Of a stretch of DNA of 64,000 nucleotides, positions 17,185 through 26,721 are shown in pieces (position 1 is the stretch's first letter; every line of letters starts with the position of its first letter). The notes below the pieces were generated by a model. The model did not search any database. It was not told the origin of the DNA and saw nothing but the letters and a program-made list of their open reading frames with translations. The stretch is from Betaproteobacteria bacterium MOLA814 (GTDB lineage Bacteria > Pseudomonadota > Gammaproteobacteria > Burkholderiales > Burkholderiaceae_C), in the NCBI GenBank assembly GCA_000496475.1, contig AYMW01000003.1, positions 94,475 to 158,474 of the forward strand. The letters are read 5' to 3'. Position numbers and translations under genes: made by a program.

Positions 17185-18486
17185 CGCTGGAGAATGGGGC
17201 AGCAAACCCACCGTTCTCACAGCAGCACCACGGTGGTTTTCAATCCAAGCTTTTGCAGCTTTTGAGCGGTCTTGTAAACCTTTCTCGTTGGACACCAACT
17301 CCACAGCCATTTTCACGGCTCCTGCCATGTTCTCCACCCGAACACACGCCTGCGCTTGTATGGCTTGCTCGGTGGCTTGTACAAAATTAAAAGTGTGTGG
17401 CCCTGCCACCACCACACAGCCACAAGCTGCAGCCTCAATCAGGTTTTGACCACCCAACGGCTCAAAGCTGCCGCCCAGCACAGCCACTTGGCTCATGGCG
17501 TAATACATGGCCATCTCGCCCAGTGTGTCACCCAACCAGACCGAGCGTATGTCTGGCGCTGGCACATGGCAGCGTGTCGGGTCGGTGTGCAAACGGTCAG
17601 TGGCTTGCCATTGGCTGCGCTTGGAAACTTGCCAACCAGCTTGGCGCAACAGGCCATCCACCTCATCAACACGCTGCGGGTGCCTCGGCACCAACATCCA
17701 CTGCACCGCATCACGCTGCGCAACCGGCAGCTGCGCCACCGCTTGCAGCCACAAAACTTCCTCGCCGCTGCGGCTGCTTGCCAACATAACAATGGGCTTA
17801 TCTGTGCGTTGAGCTGCGTTGACACCTGACGCAACCTGCACATCATTGAGCTGCATATCGAACTTGATATTGCCCACAACACCCAAGACATTAGCTCCAA
17901 GAACAGCCAACCGCTGTGCGTCATCGTTGGTTTGAGCGACCACACCTGCCACAGCACCAAACGCCATATGCGACAGCGTGACCAGTCGCTGGGCTTTCTC
18001 TAACGACCGCTGCGACATGCGCGCATTCACCACAAACAAAGGCACTTGCTGCGCGACGCATGACAAACACAACTGCGGCCAAACCTCTGTTTCCATCAAC
18101 ACACCGAAGCGCGGCTTGTAGTGTTTTAGAAATCCATTCACTGCACTTGCACTGTCCCAAGGCAGCCATGTTTGCTGGTCACCGTCTCGCAACAGGTCTT
18201 TACCGGCCTGCATTCCTGTAGCTGTACCGTGGGTCAGCAGCAGCTTGGCATGTGGATGCGCCACTCGCAGTGCAGCGACGAGTGCGGCACTGGCTCGGGT
18301 CTCTCCCAACGACACCGCATGGACCCACATCCATGGATGGTGGCTGACGCTAGGCCCACTGTAACGCCCCATTCGGGCGCTCACATGCCACGCATAGCCG
18401 GGCTCCTGCCTGGCGCGTTTTGCAAGTTTTATGGGCAACACCAGTTGCAACGCACGCATGACTATCTGATAAGACAGCAACACCAA
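17182..18486 (-). CDS. waaA: 3-deoxy-D-manno-octulosonic acid (Kdo) transferase
   Basis: 434 residues from a TTG at 18486. I chose it because the first 31 residues (beginning LVLLSYQIVMRALQLVLP) align without gaps to the membrane-anchor start of E. coli WaaA up to its PAY/PGY motif. The first in-frame ATG (18459) would cut the anchor. WaaA adds Kdo from CMP-Kdo to lipid A precursor on the inner face of the inner membrane. Visible motifs are HAVSLGETRASAALV, LMETEVWPQLCLSC, the VRTVGLLPHSPA end and the nucleotide-binding region AVLGGSFEPLGGQNLIEAAA. The start lies 37 bases after the stop of the glycosyltransferase gene upstream. Confidence 0.9.
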   Translation of the reverse strand: MVLLSYQIVMRALQLVLPIKLAKRARQEPGYAWHVSARMGRYSGPSVSHHPWMWVHAVSLGETRASAALVAALRVAHPHAKLLLTHGTATGMQAGKDLLRDGDQQTWLPWDSASAVNGFLKHYKPRFGVLMETEVWPQLCLSCVAQQVPLFVVNARMSQRSLEKAQRLVTLSHMAFGAVAGVVAQTNDDAQRLAVLGANVLGVVGNIKFDMQLNDVQVASGVNAAQRTDKPIVMLASSRSGEEVLWLQAVAQLPVAQRDAVQWMLVPRHPQRVDEVDGLLRQAGWQVSKRSQWQATDRLHTDPTRCHVPAPDIRSVWLGDTLGEMAMYYAMSQVAVLGGSFEPLGGQNLIEAAACGCVVVAGPHTFNFVQATEQAIQAQACVRVENMAGAVKMAVELVSNEKGLQDRSKAAKAWIENHRGAAVRTVGLLPHSPA

Positions 18487-18523
18487 GCGTCTGCGAGCAC
18501 TTAAAAGGTAGGACACCTGCAGC

Positions 18524-19657
18524 TTAGGACGTTTGGTCGAACAACTGTTGGTACACAGTGGCAATACCAACGGCTTCATGGCTGAGTGCGAACGCTTGCG
18601 TGACATGCTGTCGCGCCGCCAAGCCCATGTCGTGCGCATGGGCCACGCCTTGGCTGAGCACGTTCTGTACGGCAAGCGAGACTGCGGGCGCGTCCTCTAG
18701 AGGCACCATGTAGCCGTTAATGCCGTCTTGTACCAACATGCTGAAGGCGCCTGTATCCGAACACACCAAGGCACACCCACATGCAGCCGCTTCAAACGGC
18801 GTTAGACCAAACGGCTCGTAACGCGGGCATGCCACACACACGGTGCAGCGCTGGTACCACACATGCACCGCACCAGCGGACACTTCACCTAAAAAGACAA
18901 TACGCCCACTCAAGCCCGCCGCATCAATGCGCTGTTGCAACTCGGCTTGATAGGCTTGGTGTTGTGGCTGCGCCAAGCCAGCAATCACGGCGGTTGCGCC
19001 GGGCAGGTTGGGCAGCGCTGCAATCATGGCATCGACAAAAATGTCGCTGCCTTTGTCGGGACGCACGCGGCCAAATACGCCAATGCCATAGTCACCGCCT
19101 AAGCCACTTTCTGCCCAAGCCTCGGCTTTGTTGGCAGGCACTGAAAAACGTGACAAATCAATGCCGTGTGGCACCACCGCAGTGGTATTGGGCACAAAGG
19201 ACGCGGCCAATGGCGTGGTGCTGATCACCGCATCCATCTTGGCAATCAGCCACCTAGGGAAACGGCCATGCAAGTGTTGCGCCGCCGATGTGAAAACCAA
19301 CTTAATCGGTAAACGCAGCACATCACGCGCCCACAGGCCAGCCATCATCTCGTGATCACGGCGCACGTGCCAAATACGAAAGGCCCGCCCTTCGGGCGCA
19401 CGCTTGGACAACCGAATCGCTTGTCTCAAGCTCATACCCTGAACACCGTTGGACAAGGGTGTGCCGCAATAAGCCAAACGCCATTGCGCCAACTGAACAG
19501 GCACCAGCGCATTAACCGTAGCCGACACCCCCGTGTAGCGTTTTTTAAGATTGAAGACAACAACCTCAGGATCAGCGTGCTGACTAGACGCTGTGTCACT
19601 GCCAGCGGTTGTCGGCGCCATGTTTGTGTCGGTATGTGTGTATGTATGTGCGGTCAT
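18524..19657 (-). CDS. Glycosyltransferase family 4 protein (probable LPS core enzyme)
   Basis: 377 residues from the ATG at 19657 (MTAHTYTHTDTN). The frame begins 4 codons earlier at a TTG with no better ribosome site. The C-terminal GT-B nucleotide-sugar domain is clear: GVFGRVRPDKGSDIFVDAM (about residues 195-213), then RIVFLGEVSAGAVHVWYQR and the retaining-enzyme E-x7-E motif in YEPFGLTPFEAAACG. The N-terminal 25 residues are Thr/Ala-rich and look disordered. It sits between the phosphomannomutase gene and waaA on the same strand, which suggests a role in lipopolysaccharide core synthesis. The sugar donor is unknown. Confidence 0.85.
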   Translation of the reverse strand: MTAHTYTHTDTNMAPTTAGSDTASSQHADPEVVVFNLKKRYTGVSATVNALVPVQLAQWRLAYCGTPLSNGVQGMSLRQAIRLSKRAPEGRAFRIWHVRRDHEMMAGLWARDVLRLPIKLVFTSAAQHLHGRFPRWLIAKMDAVISTTPLAASFVPNTTAVVPHGIDLSRFSVPANKAEAWAESGLGGDYGIGVFGRVRPDKGSDIFVDAMIAALPNLPGATAVIAGLAQPQHQAYQAELQQRIDAAGLSGRIVFLGEVSAGAVHVWYQRCTVCVACPRYEPFGLTPFEAAACGCALVCSDTGAFSMLVQDGINGYMVPLEDAPAVSLAVQNVLSQGVAHAHDMGLAARQHVTQAFALSHEAVGIATVYQQLFDQTS

Positions 19658-19674
19658 GAGAAATTCCAATTACC

Positions 19675-21075
19675 CTATCCATGCGCCGATGGTTGAACGT
19701 GCGCATTGGGCATCAGTGTGTGCAACAGATTCATAAACAAATCCTGAATGCGGCGCAATGCTTGGTCGGTGTGACCTTCAAAACGGAGCACCAACACGGG
19801 CGTGGTGTTAGAGGCCCGAATGAGGCCAAACCCATCAGGCCAATCGACGCGCAACCCATCAATGGTGCACAACTGGGCTGGACTTGTAAAGCCAACCGCA
19901 TCAGCCTGAGCGATCAACACCAACTGCTGCACCAAGGCATGCGCATCAGCGCCTGCGCAATCCACATTCAGCTCCGGCGTAGACACGCTGGTAGGCAATG
20001 CATTGAGCGTGGCGCTGGGGTCGCTTTCACGGCTCAGTATCTCCAGCAAACGCGCTGCCGCGTATGTGCCATCGTCAAAGCCAAACCAACGTTCTTTGAA
20101 AAATATATGGCCACTCATCTCACCACCCAACGGGCTGTTGAGCTCTTTCATGCGTGCTTTAACCAATGAGTGCCCAGTTTTAAACATCACGGGTTCGCCA
20201 CCGGCGGCTGTAATTTCAGGTGCCAAGCGTTGGCTGCACTTCACATCAAACACAATGGCACCACCAGGCACGCGCGACAACACATCACGCGCAAACAACA
20301 CCATTTGACGGTCTGGATAGATGTTGGTGCCGTCGGTGGTGACCACACCAAGCCGGTCACCATCGCCGTCGAACGCCAACCCCAGATCGGCGTCACCGAC
20401 CTGCACAGCAGCAATAAGATCGCGCAAGTTTTCCGGCTTGCTGGGGTCCGGGTGGTGGTTGGGAAAATTGCCATCCACTTCACTGAACAACTCCACCACC
20501 TCGCAACCCAACGCACGCAAAATGTGCGGCGCAGAGGCACCCGCCACACCATTGCCACTGTCCACCACAACTTTCAAAGGGCGAGACAACTTGATGTCGC
20601 CCACTATGCGCGATGCGTAGGCCTCAAACACATCTTGCTGGCGGATAGACCCAGGCGGTACTTGAGGCTGCTCACCGAGCTCCATCGCATCGCGAAGGCC
20701 AGTGATTTGTTCGCCATAAATGGCGTTACCCGCCATCACCATTTTGAAACCGTTGTAATTTTTAGGGTTGTGACTGCCCGTGATTTGTATGCCGCTGGTG
20801 CATAGGGTGTGGGCTGCAAAATACACCATGGGCGTGGTCACCATGCCCACGTCAATCACATCGACCCCAGCCTTCACCAACCCATCACTGAGCGCTTGCA
20901 GCAGCTCTAGACCGCTCAAACGCCCATCCCGCCCAACCGCGACCGTGTTTTCACCCAACGCTTTGGCCTGGGTGCCAAAAGCAACACCCAAAGCATGCGC
21001 GAATGCATGGGTCAGTTGCTCGGGCACAGTGCCGCGAATGTCGTAGGCCTTGAAGCAAGATGCTGGATAAGTCAT
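19675..21075 (-). CDS. Phosphomannomutase/phosphoglucomutase
   Basis: 466 residues. This is an alpha-D-phosphohexomutase with all four domains: ASCFKAYDIRGTVPEQL at the N-terminus, phosphoserine loop ITGSHNPKNYNGFKMVM (about residues 97-113), metal-binding loop LAFDGDGDRLGVVTTDG (about 234-250), sugar-binding loop LGGEMSGHIFFKERWFGFDD, and a C-terminal phosphate-binding region RASNTTPVLVLRFEG. The TGSHNP form of the active site is that of Pseudomonas AlgC-type enzymes that act on mannose and glucose phosphates. Products feed GDP-mannose, UDP-glucose or LPS core sugars. It lies 17 bases upstream of the glycosyltransferase on the same strand. Confidence 0.94.
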   Translation of the reverse strand: MTYPASCFKAYDIRGTVPEQLTHAFAHALGVAFGTQAKALGENTVAVGRDGRLSGLELLQALSDGLVKAGVDVIDVGMVTTPMVYFAAHTLCTSGIQITGSHNPKNYNGFKMVMAGNAIYGEQITGLRDAMELGEQPQVPPGSIRQQDVFEAYASRIVGDIKLSRPLKVVVDSGNGVAGASAPHILRALGCEVVELFSEVDGNFPNHHPDPSKPENLRDLIAAVQVGDADLGLAFDGDGDRLGVVTTDGTNIYPDRQMVLFARDVLSRVPGGAIVFDVKCSQRLAPEITAAGGEPVMFKTGHSLVKARMKELNSPLGGEMSGHIFFKERWFGFDDGTYAAARLLEILSRESDPSATLNALPTSVSTPELNVDCAGADAHALVQQLVLIAQADAVGFTSPAQLCTIDGLRVDWPDGFGLIRASNTTPVLVLRFEGHTDQALRRIQDLFMNLLHTLMPNAHVQPSAHG

Positions 21076-21262
21076 AAGTGCAAACTAACAAATGTGAAAT
21101 GGGGTAGCTTCTGAGCCACGTTGCCATTGTATGGACTACACAGACCCCTTTTTGAACGCTGATAGCCAAACGAATCGCAAGCTTGCACAATGTCAATGCA
21201 CGCTATGTAGCAACTCAAACCTACACTGTCCACATTCAACACGTTGTTAGCCACACCAACCG

Positions 21263-21808
21263 ATGCCCCACCCACAACGCTTACCCATCGTCACCAGCCG
21301 TCTGGGCCACCAACAAGTCGCCCGCATTGCGTCCCCGTATGGCCCTATGGTGGCTGCGGCCTGTGAAGGCGGCTTGTCCGGCTTGTGGTTTGAAGGACAG
21401 AAGCACTTCCCAGACCTGTCAGCCATGACAACAGGCGATACACAGCATCCACACCACGTCAAGCACCAACAGCTGTGGCGAACCCTAGAGGCGCAGTTAA
21501 CCGCCTATGCTGCTGGCAACCTGCAACACTTTGACTTGCCACTTCACTTGTGCACGGGGACAGCATTCGGCCAACGCGTTTGGCAGCGGCTGCTACAAGT
21601 ACCTTTCGGACACACCACCACATATGGCGAGCTTGCAACGATGGTAAACAGCGCACCGCGAGCAACCGGCGGTGCTGTTGGAAGAAACCCCATAGCCATC
21701 ATCGTGCCTTGCCACCGCGTAGTCGGCGTGAACGGCGCACTCACAGGCTATGCCGGTGGCATGCGCAACAAAACGGCATTGCTGCGCTTGGAACATTACT
21801 TTGACTGA
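21263..21808 (+). CDS. ogt: Methylated-DNA--[protein]-cysteine S-methyltransferase
   Basis: 181 residues. The suicide acceptor motif IVPCHRVVGVNGALTGYAGG (about residues 149-168) contains the alkyl-accepting Cys of PCHRV. VPFGHTTTYGELATMVNSAP then RATGGAVGRNPIAI forms the preceding helix-turn-helix with the arginine finger. A degenerate N-terminal ribonuclease H-like domain starts at VTSRLGHQQVARIASPYGP. The enzyme removes methyl groups from O6-methylguanine. It is closer to Ogt than to Ada, as no Ada domain is present. Its last 8 bases overlap the start of the EamA transporter gene, so the two are translationally coupled. Confidence 0.93.
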   Translation: MPHPQRLPIVTSRLGHQQVARIASPYGPMVAAACEGGLSGLWFEGQKHFPDLSAMTTGDTQHPHHVKHQQLWRTLEAQLTAYAAGNLQHFDLPLHLCTGTAFGQRVWQRLLQVPFGHTTTYGELATMVNSAPRATGGAVGRNPIAIIVPCHRVVGVNGALTGYAGGMRNKTALLRLEHYFD

Positions 21809-22757
21809 CAACAACGCCAACGCAACCCAAGCGGTCGCGCCCGCACAAACTTGGCTGAACAAACTCAGCCAGCGCCCGTGGTGGGCAGATCTCTTGTTGT
21901 TGAGCGCTGTGTGGGGTTCATCTTTTATGTTCACCAAAATTGCCGCTCAAGATATTGGCGCCATGCCTACGGCATTCGGCCGCGTTGCCGTGGCCGCACT
22001 GTTCTTGGTACCTTTGTTGCTGTGGAAACGCGAAACAGCCTCACTCGCCCAGCACTGGAAAAAAGCTTTTTTAATAGGCATTTTCAACTCAGGTATTCCG
22101 TTTGCCGCCTACGCCTACGCACTGCTCACCATCTCCACCAGTACAGGCGCCATCGTCAACGCGTCCACCGCCCTATTCGGGGCGGTCATTGCTTGGTTGT
22201 GGCTCAAAGACAAGCCAAGTCTCAGCCGAACAATTGGGCTGGTTCTTGGTTTTACTGGGGTCTGCTTGCTGGCCTTACAAAATGCACGCTCGGCACCCAC
22301 AGGCGACCTCACGTCACAACTCGTTGGCATGCTGGTGTGTTTGTTGGCGCCGCTGTGCTATGGCTTGTCTGCCAGCTACACCAAGCTGCACTTTTCGGGC
22401 GTACCCGCACTGGTATCGGCCACGGGCAGCCAACTGGGTGCTGCACTGTTTTTGGCACCCTTCGCGTTGTGGTTGTGGCCAGACCACGCCATGCAGTGGG
22501 GCACCATTGCCTCATTGCTGGTCATCGGCGTGGTGTGCACAGGCATGGCTTATATATTGTTTTTCCGCATTATTGAGTTGGCTGGCGCCAGCAAGGCACT
22601 CACAGTGACCTATGCGGTGCCAGTTTTTGCGGTGTTTTACGGTGTGACGTTTTTGGGTGAAACCATCACCATGCCCATGGTCTTGTGCGCTGGCGTTATT
22701 TTGGTGGGTATCAGCCTGTCAACTGGCTTACTGCGGTTGCCAGGGACCAAGGCTTAA
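21801..22757 (+). CDS. EamA-family (DMT superfamily) transporter
   Basis: 318 residues from a TTG at 21801 that overlaps the ogt stop by 8 bases. The frame is open 17 codons further upstream, inside ogt, without support. Ten hydrophobic helices are visible in two five-helix EamA repeats. The first begins WWADLLLLSAVWGSSFMFTK and the second begins after LVGMLVCLLAPLCYGLSASY. Repeat-end signatures include AFGRVAVAALFLVPLLLWKR and SKALTVTYAVPVFAVFYGVT with LGETITMPMVLCAGVILVG. The substrate (amino acid, metabolite or drug) cannot be predicted. A Lys/Gln-rich N-terminus of about 25 residues is cytoplasmic. Confidence 0.88.
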   Translation: MTDNNANATQAVAPAQTWLNKLSQRPWWADLLLLSAVWGSSFMFTKIAAQDIGAMPTAFGRVAVAALFLVPLLLWKRETASLAQHWKKAFLIGIFNSGIPFAAYAYALLTISTSTGAIVNASTALFGAVIAWLWLKDKPSLSRTIGLVLGFTGVCLLALQNARSAPTGDLTSQLVGMLVCLLAPLCYGLSASYTKLHFSGVPALVSATGSQLGAALFLAPFALWLWPDHAMQWGTIASLLVIGVVCTGMAYILFFRIIELAGASKALTVTYAVPVFAVFYGVTFLGETITMPMVLCAGVILVGISLSTGLLRLPGTKA

Positions 22758-22845
22758 ATCAGGTACACCTCAACGCTGTTGAGGTTTACTGGCGTAATAT
22801 TGCAATAGCAGTTTTGCAATTTTGCAATTTCATTAAAGTGTAGCC

Positions 22846-23352
22846 ATGACCATTTCTATGTACCAGGCCAGCGTGCCAAGAATTACCAATATGTTGAACA
22901 ACCTGGGTGCTATTTTGGACAAGGCTCAAGCACACGTAGACGCCAAGAAATTAGATGCAGCAGCACTCACCAATGCCAGACTTTTCCCAGATATGTTGGC
23001 CATGAACCGCCAAGTACACATTGCCACCGACACCGCAAAAGGCGTTGTAGCTCGCCTAGCTGGTGTTGAGATACCGGCCTATGAAGACAACGAAGTAAGT
23101 TTTGCAGACCTCAGGGCACGCGTTGACAAAACAGTTGCTTTTGTTCAAAGCTTTAGTCCGGAACAGATCGATGGTACGGAAGACAAGGCCATCGTCACCA
23201 AACGCGGGGACAAAGAAACGCACTACACAGGCATGCAATTTTTATTGGGCCATGCCATGCCAAATGTGTACTTTCATGTCACCACTGCTTACAACATCCT
23301 ACGTCACAATGGCGTTGAAATTGGCAAGCGAGACTACTTAGGTCAGCCCTAG
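22846..23352 (+). CDS. DUF1993-family protein
   Basis: 168 residues, all soluble. The family pattern is clear: MYQASVPRITNMLNNLGAIL at the N-terminus, LTNARLFPDMLAMNRQVHIA in the middle and GMQFLLGHAMPNVYFHVTTA followed by YNILRHNGVEIGKRDYLG at the end. DUF1993 proteins are all-helical and resemble the DinB/YfiT four-helix fold; no biochemical function is established. It is a single-gene unit 88 bases after the EamA gene, followed by a strong terminator at 23415-23444. Confidence 0.9.
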   Translation: MTISMYQASVPRITNMLNNLGAILDKAQAHVDAKKLDAAALTNARLFPDMLAMNRQVHIATDTAKGVVARLAGVEIPAYEDNEVSFADLRARVDKTVAFVQSFSPEQIDGTEDKAIVTKRGDKETHYTGMQFLLGHAMPNVYFHVTTAYNILRHNGVEIGKRDYLGQP

Positions 23353-23414
23353 AATTTTGCTGGATCAGCTCGATTGACCACGCAGTAAACAAGTACATTT
23401 TTTCTCGTATCTGT

Positions 23415-23444
23415 AAAAGCCTTGCTAACCAGCAAGGCTTTTTT
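23415..23444 (+). terminator. Rho-independent terminator after the DUF1993 gene
   Basis: AAAAGCCTTGCT (23415-23426) pairs perfectly with AGCAAGGCTTTT (23431-23442) across an AACC loop, and the run of T continues to 23444. The 12-bp stem and T tract make this one of the strongest terminators in the window. Confidence 0.93.
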
Positions 23445-23588
23445 CGTGCTGGAAACAGGGCAGCGTGTAGTCATAAAGTTTGGGATGTATGTAATGCAAG
23501 TGACAACTTAAAGACCAAGGCTGGGGGAAATGCCAATGAACATTTCACACGCCTGGTGTTAAATATTTAGCTTGTCTTTGTAGGAACC

Positions 23589-25154
23589 ATGACCATGTCC
23601 CAGTCCATACACCCCGCGGTTCGCCGCCAAACCATTGCCGATGCGCTGCGTCGCACCGCTATAAGACTGCCTACCAAAAAGGGCATCATCTGCGGCACCA
23701 CCACATGGACTTATGCCGAATTTGATGCGCTGGTCACACGGCTCAGCAGCGGGCTTGCAAGCATTGGCGTAGCCGAAGGCGATAAGGTGGCGGTGTTGGC
23801 GCGTAACTCGCACGGCTTTGCGGCACTGCGGTTTGCGTTAGCCAGACGCGGCGCAGTGATGGTGCCAATCAACTTCATGCTCAAGGCAGACGAGATCGCC
23901 TACATCTTGCGCCACGCAGGGGCCAAGACGTTGGCCACAGACAGTGGGCTGGCAGCGGTGGCGCAAGCGGCCAGTCAACTGGACACGCAGGTCACACAGT
24001 TCATGTGGCTACCGTCCGAAGACCCCAGCCAGCCCGTGGTGGGCATGCACAACTTTGACACGCTGGCCGCCTGCACCGATGCCATGCCAGATGTGCAATT
24101 GGGTAGCAGCGATGTGGCGCAAATTGTCTACACCAGCGGCACCGAGTCCAGCCCCAAAGGTGCTCAGCTCACGCACGATGCGGTGTTGTGGCAATACGTC
24201 AGCTGCGTCATAGACGCTGAAATTGCTGAAGCCGATGTGGCCTTGCATGCGCTGCCGCTGTACCACTGCGCTCAGTTGGATGTTTTTTTTGGCCCTGCGA
24301 TTTATATGGGTAGCACCAACATCATCACGTCCAAGCCCACGCCAGACAACCTGCTGCCCATGATTGAACAATTCGGCATCACCAGTTTTTTTGCACCACC
24401 AACGGTGTGGATTGCGCTGCTGCGCTCCCCGCTGATGGACCCAGCGCGGCTGAGCCAGTTGGCCAAGGGCTATTACGGCGCATCCATCATGCCCGTTGAG
24501 GTACTGAAAGAATTGGCGACCCGTTTGCCAAATGTGCGTTTGTGGAACCTGTATGGCCAAACAGAAATTGCGCCGCTGGCCACCCTGCTGGGTCCAGAAG
24601 ACCAGCTGCGCAAACCAGGCTCTTGCGGCAAAGCCGTGCGCAACGTTGAAACCCGCGTGGTGAATGACATGATGCAAGACGTGGCGGTAGACGAAGTGGG
24701 GGAAATTGTGCATCGCTCGCCCCATTTGATGCTGGGCTACCTGCACGACGACGAACGCACCAAGGCGGCCTTTGAAGGCGACTGGTTCCACAGTGGTGAC
24801 TTGGGCGTGATTGACGACGAAGGCTACATCACCGTAGTGGACCGCAAGAAAGACATGATCAAGACCGGCGGCGAAAACGTGGCCAGCCGAGAAGTAGAGG
24901 AAATGATTTACCGCTTGGCGCAGGTCAGTGAAGTGGCGGTGGTGGGTTTGCCCGATCCAAAATGGGTAGAGGCCGTCGCGGCGGTCATCGTTGTCAAAGT
25001 CGGTGAGACGCTGGACGAGGCCACAGTGATGGCGCATTGCGCGCAATACATGGCGGGCTTTAAGTGCCCAAAGCGTGTGATATTCACCGACACACTGCCA
25101 AAGAACCCAAGCGGTAAATTGTTAAAGCGAGAACTGCGCGAACGCTACGCATAA
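23589..25154 (+). CDS. AMP-dependent acyl-CoA synthetase (ligase 1)
   Basis: 521 residues. An ANL-superfamily enzyme that activates a carboxylic acid to acyl-AMP and then acyl-CoA. Adenylation motifs in order are QIVYTSGTESSPKGAQLTHD (P-loop, about residues 178-197), LWNLYGQTEIAPLATLLGPE (about 317-336), DWFHSGDLGVIDDEGYITVV and DRKKDMIKTGGENVASREVE, and the C-terminal catalytic Lys in PKNPSGKLLKRELRERYA. The P-loop has TES where most have TTG. Ribosome site AGGAA lies near the ATG; a second ATG is 2 codons on. It converges on ligase 2. Substrate unknown; the gene context suggests medium-chain, cyclic or isoprenoid acids. Confidence 0.93.
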   Translation: MTMSQSIHPAVRRQTIADALRRTAIRLPTKKGIICGTTTWTYAEFDALVTRLSSGLASIGVAEGDKVAVLARNSHGFAALRFALARRGAVMVPINFMLKADEIAYILRHAGAKTLATDSGLAAVAQAASQLDTQVTQFMWLPSEDPSQPVVGMHNFDTLAACTDAMPDVQLGSSDVAQIVYTSGTESSPKGAQLTHDAVLWQYVSCVIDAEIAEADVALHALPLYHCAQLDVFFGPAIYMGSTNIITSKPTPDNLLPMIEQFGITSFFAPPTVWIALLRSPLMDPARLSQLAKGYYGASIMPVEVLKELATRLPNVRLWNLYGQTEIAPLATLLGPEDQLRKPGSCGKAVRNVETRVVNDMMQDVAVDEVGEIVHRSPHLMLGYLHDDERTKAAFEGDWFHSGDLGVIDDEGYITVVDRKKDMIKTGGENVASREVEEMIYRLAQVSEVAVVGLPDPKWVEAVAAVIVVKVGETLDEATVMAHCAQYMAGFKCPKRVIFTDTLPKNPSGKLLKRELRERYA

Positions 25155-25170
25155 CCGGCGAAGTGCTGAC

Positions 25171-26721
25171 TCACACGCGGCGTGTTTGACCCACCCAAAA
25201 TGGTTCACGAATGTCTTTTTTAAGCACCTTGCCAACGGCGCTGCGCGGCAACTGCGCCCACACCTCTACCGTTTTTGGCGTCTTCATGCCGCCCAAGCGC
25301 TCACGGCAAAACGCCATGATCTCGTCAGGCGAGACAGACTCACCAGTCTTCAGCTCGACCACGGCTTTAACAGCCTCGCCCCACTTCTCGTCTGGCACAC
25401 CTATGACGGCGCAGTCTTGCACGCTGGGGTGGCTCCAAATGACCTGCTCTATCTCGGAAGGGTACAAGTTGAAACCGCCAGAAATAATCATGTCACGTTT
25501 GCGGTCAACAATATAAACAAAACCGTCTGCGTCTTTCAAGCCAACATCACCTGTGTGGTGCCAGCCAAATGTTGACGCCTGCTCCGTCGCTTCAGGGTTG
25601 TTGTAATAGCCCTTCATGACCAAGTTGCCACGGGTCACAATTTCTCCAGCCTGTTCTGGCCCGAGCAAGTTGCCTTCATCGTCCATGATCTCCACCGGCG
25701 TGAATACCGTTGGCCTACCGCAGCTTTGCAAGCGGCGCTCCAAGCTTGGGTTGCCGACCACGTCGTGGTCTTGTGGCGACAAAAATGTACACAACATGGG
25801 CGACTCAGCCTGCCCATAAGTCTGCGCCATGACTGAACCAAAAATCGCTATGGCCTCTTTCAGCTTGTTGCTGGACATGGGCGCAGCCGCGTAAATAAAG
25901 TACTTGAGCGACTGGTAATTAAACGCACGCACTTGCGGGTGAGCCAACATGGCGTAAATGACCGTAGGCGGTAAAAAGAGTGTGGTGACGCGGTGCGTTT
26001 GAATGGCTTGCATGATGGCCAGTGGGTCGGCACGCGGCACAATCACTTGTGTTGCACCCATTGCCAACAATGGAAATGCTATGCTGCCAGCCGCGTGGGT
26101 CATGGGCGCCGCAATCAGGTGCACTGGCGGCTCGTCATCGTGCATGTAAGCGCAGAAATTCGCAATCATGGTGGTGAAATTTAAATGGGTCAGCATCACC
26201 CCCTTAGACCGACCGGTGGTGCCGCCAGATGGCCAAATTGCCGCCACGTCGTCAGGTTTGGCCGGAATGTAGGGTGCAGGGGCGCTGAAGCCCTTTAGCC
26301 AGTCTTGCAACCATGGGTCATCGCCGTTGGCCCTGTCCACGCAAACAAAGCCTTTGATACCTGGCGCACCTTGACGAATCTTGTCCATGTCTTTGTCAAA
26401 GCTGCTGTGGTAGAACATCCAATCGCAATCATTGCTATCCAGTATGTAGATGTTGTCGTCTAAGGAGTTGCGGGCGTTGAGCGGCATCCATGACATACCA
26501 GCGCGCAAAATACCCAAAATACACGTGAATGCATCCATGTCGTTGGGGCTCAGCACCGCGCCTACCTGCAGCGGTTGCATGCCGTTGGCCATCAGGCCAT
26601 TGGCTATACGGTGCGTGCACTCACTGGTTTCTGTAAAGCTCAGACTGCGCGCGCCATCAATCAGGCAAGCGCCTTGGGGGTTGCGGCGCACGCCACGGTC
26701 AAAGTAATCAATCAGTCTCAT
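25171..26721 (-). CDS. AMP-dependent acyl-CoA synthetase (ligase 2)
   Basis: 516 residues from the ATG at 26721 (MRLIDYFDRGVRRNPQG), which has GGGAG 8 bases upstream; the frame is open 7 codons before it. Motifs are AAIWPSGGTTGRSKGVMLTH (P-loop with SGGTTGRSKG, about residues 160-179), AQTYGQAESPMLCTFLSPQD, WHHTGDVGLKDADGFVYIVD, RKRDMIISGGFNLYPSEIE and the catalytic-Lys end LPRSAVGKVLKKDIREPFW. It resembles long- or medium-chain fatty acid-CoA ligases of catabolic operons. It converges with ligase 1 (16 bases between stop codons) and is divergent from the MDR-family gene at 26933. Confidence 0.93.
   Translation of the reverse strand: MRLIDYFDRGVRRNPQGACLIDGARSLSFTETSECTHRIANGLMANGMQPLQVGAVLSPNDMDAFTCILGILRAGMSWMPLNARNSLDDNIYILDSNDCDWMFYHSSFDKDMDKIRQGAPGIKGFVCVDRANGDDPWLQDWLKGFSAPAPYIPAKPDDVAAIWPSGGTTGRSKGVMLTHLNFTTMIANFCAYMHDDEPPVHLIAAPMTHAAGSIAFPLLAMGATQVIVPRADPLAIMQAIQTHRVTTLFLPPTVIYAMLAHPQVRAFNYQSLKYFIYAAAPMSSNKLKEAIAIFGSVMAQTYGQAESPMLCTFLSPQDHDVVGNPSLERRLQSCGRPTVFTPVEIMDDEGNLLGPEQAGEIVTRGNLVMKGYYNNPEATEQASTFGWHHTGDVGLKDADGFVYIVDRKRDMIISGGFNLYPSEIEQVIWSHPSVQDCAVIGVPDEKWGEAVKAVVELKTGESVSPDEIMAFCRERLGGMKTPKTVEVWAQLPRSAVGKVLKKDIREPFWVGQTRRV

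Noticed and set aside
19681-20169. 162-codon plus-strand frame in the phosphomannomutase gene
   Set aside because: Antisense to a complete mutase; no motif or ribosome site.
24009-25046. Long minus-strand frame (345 codons) inside ligase 1
   Set aside because: It is antisense to a clear acyl-CoA synthetase with all its motifs. His- and Gln-rich composition is typical of shadow frames in this genome.
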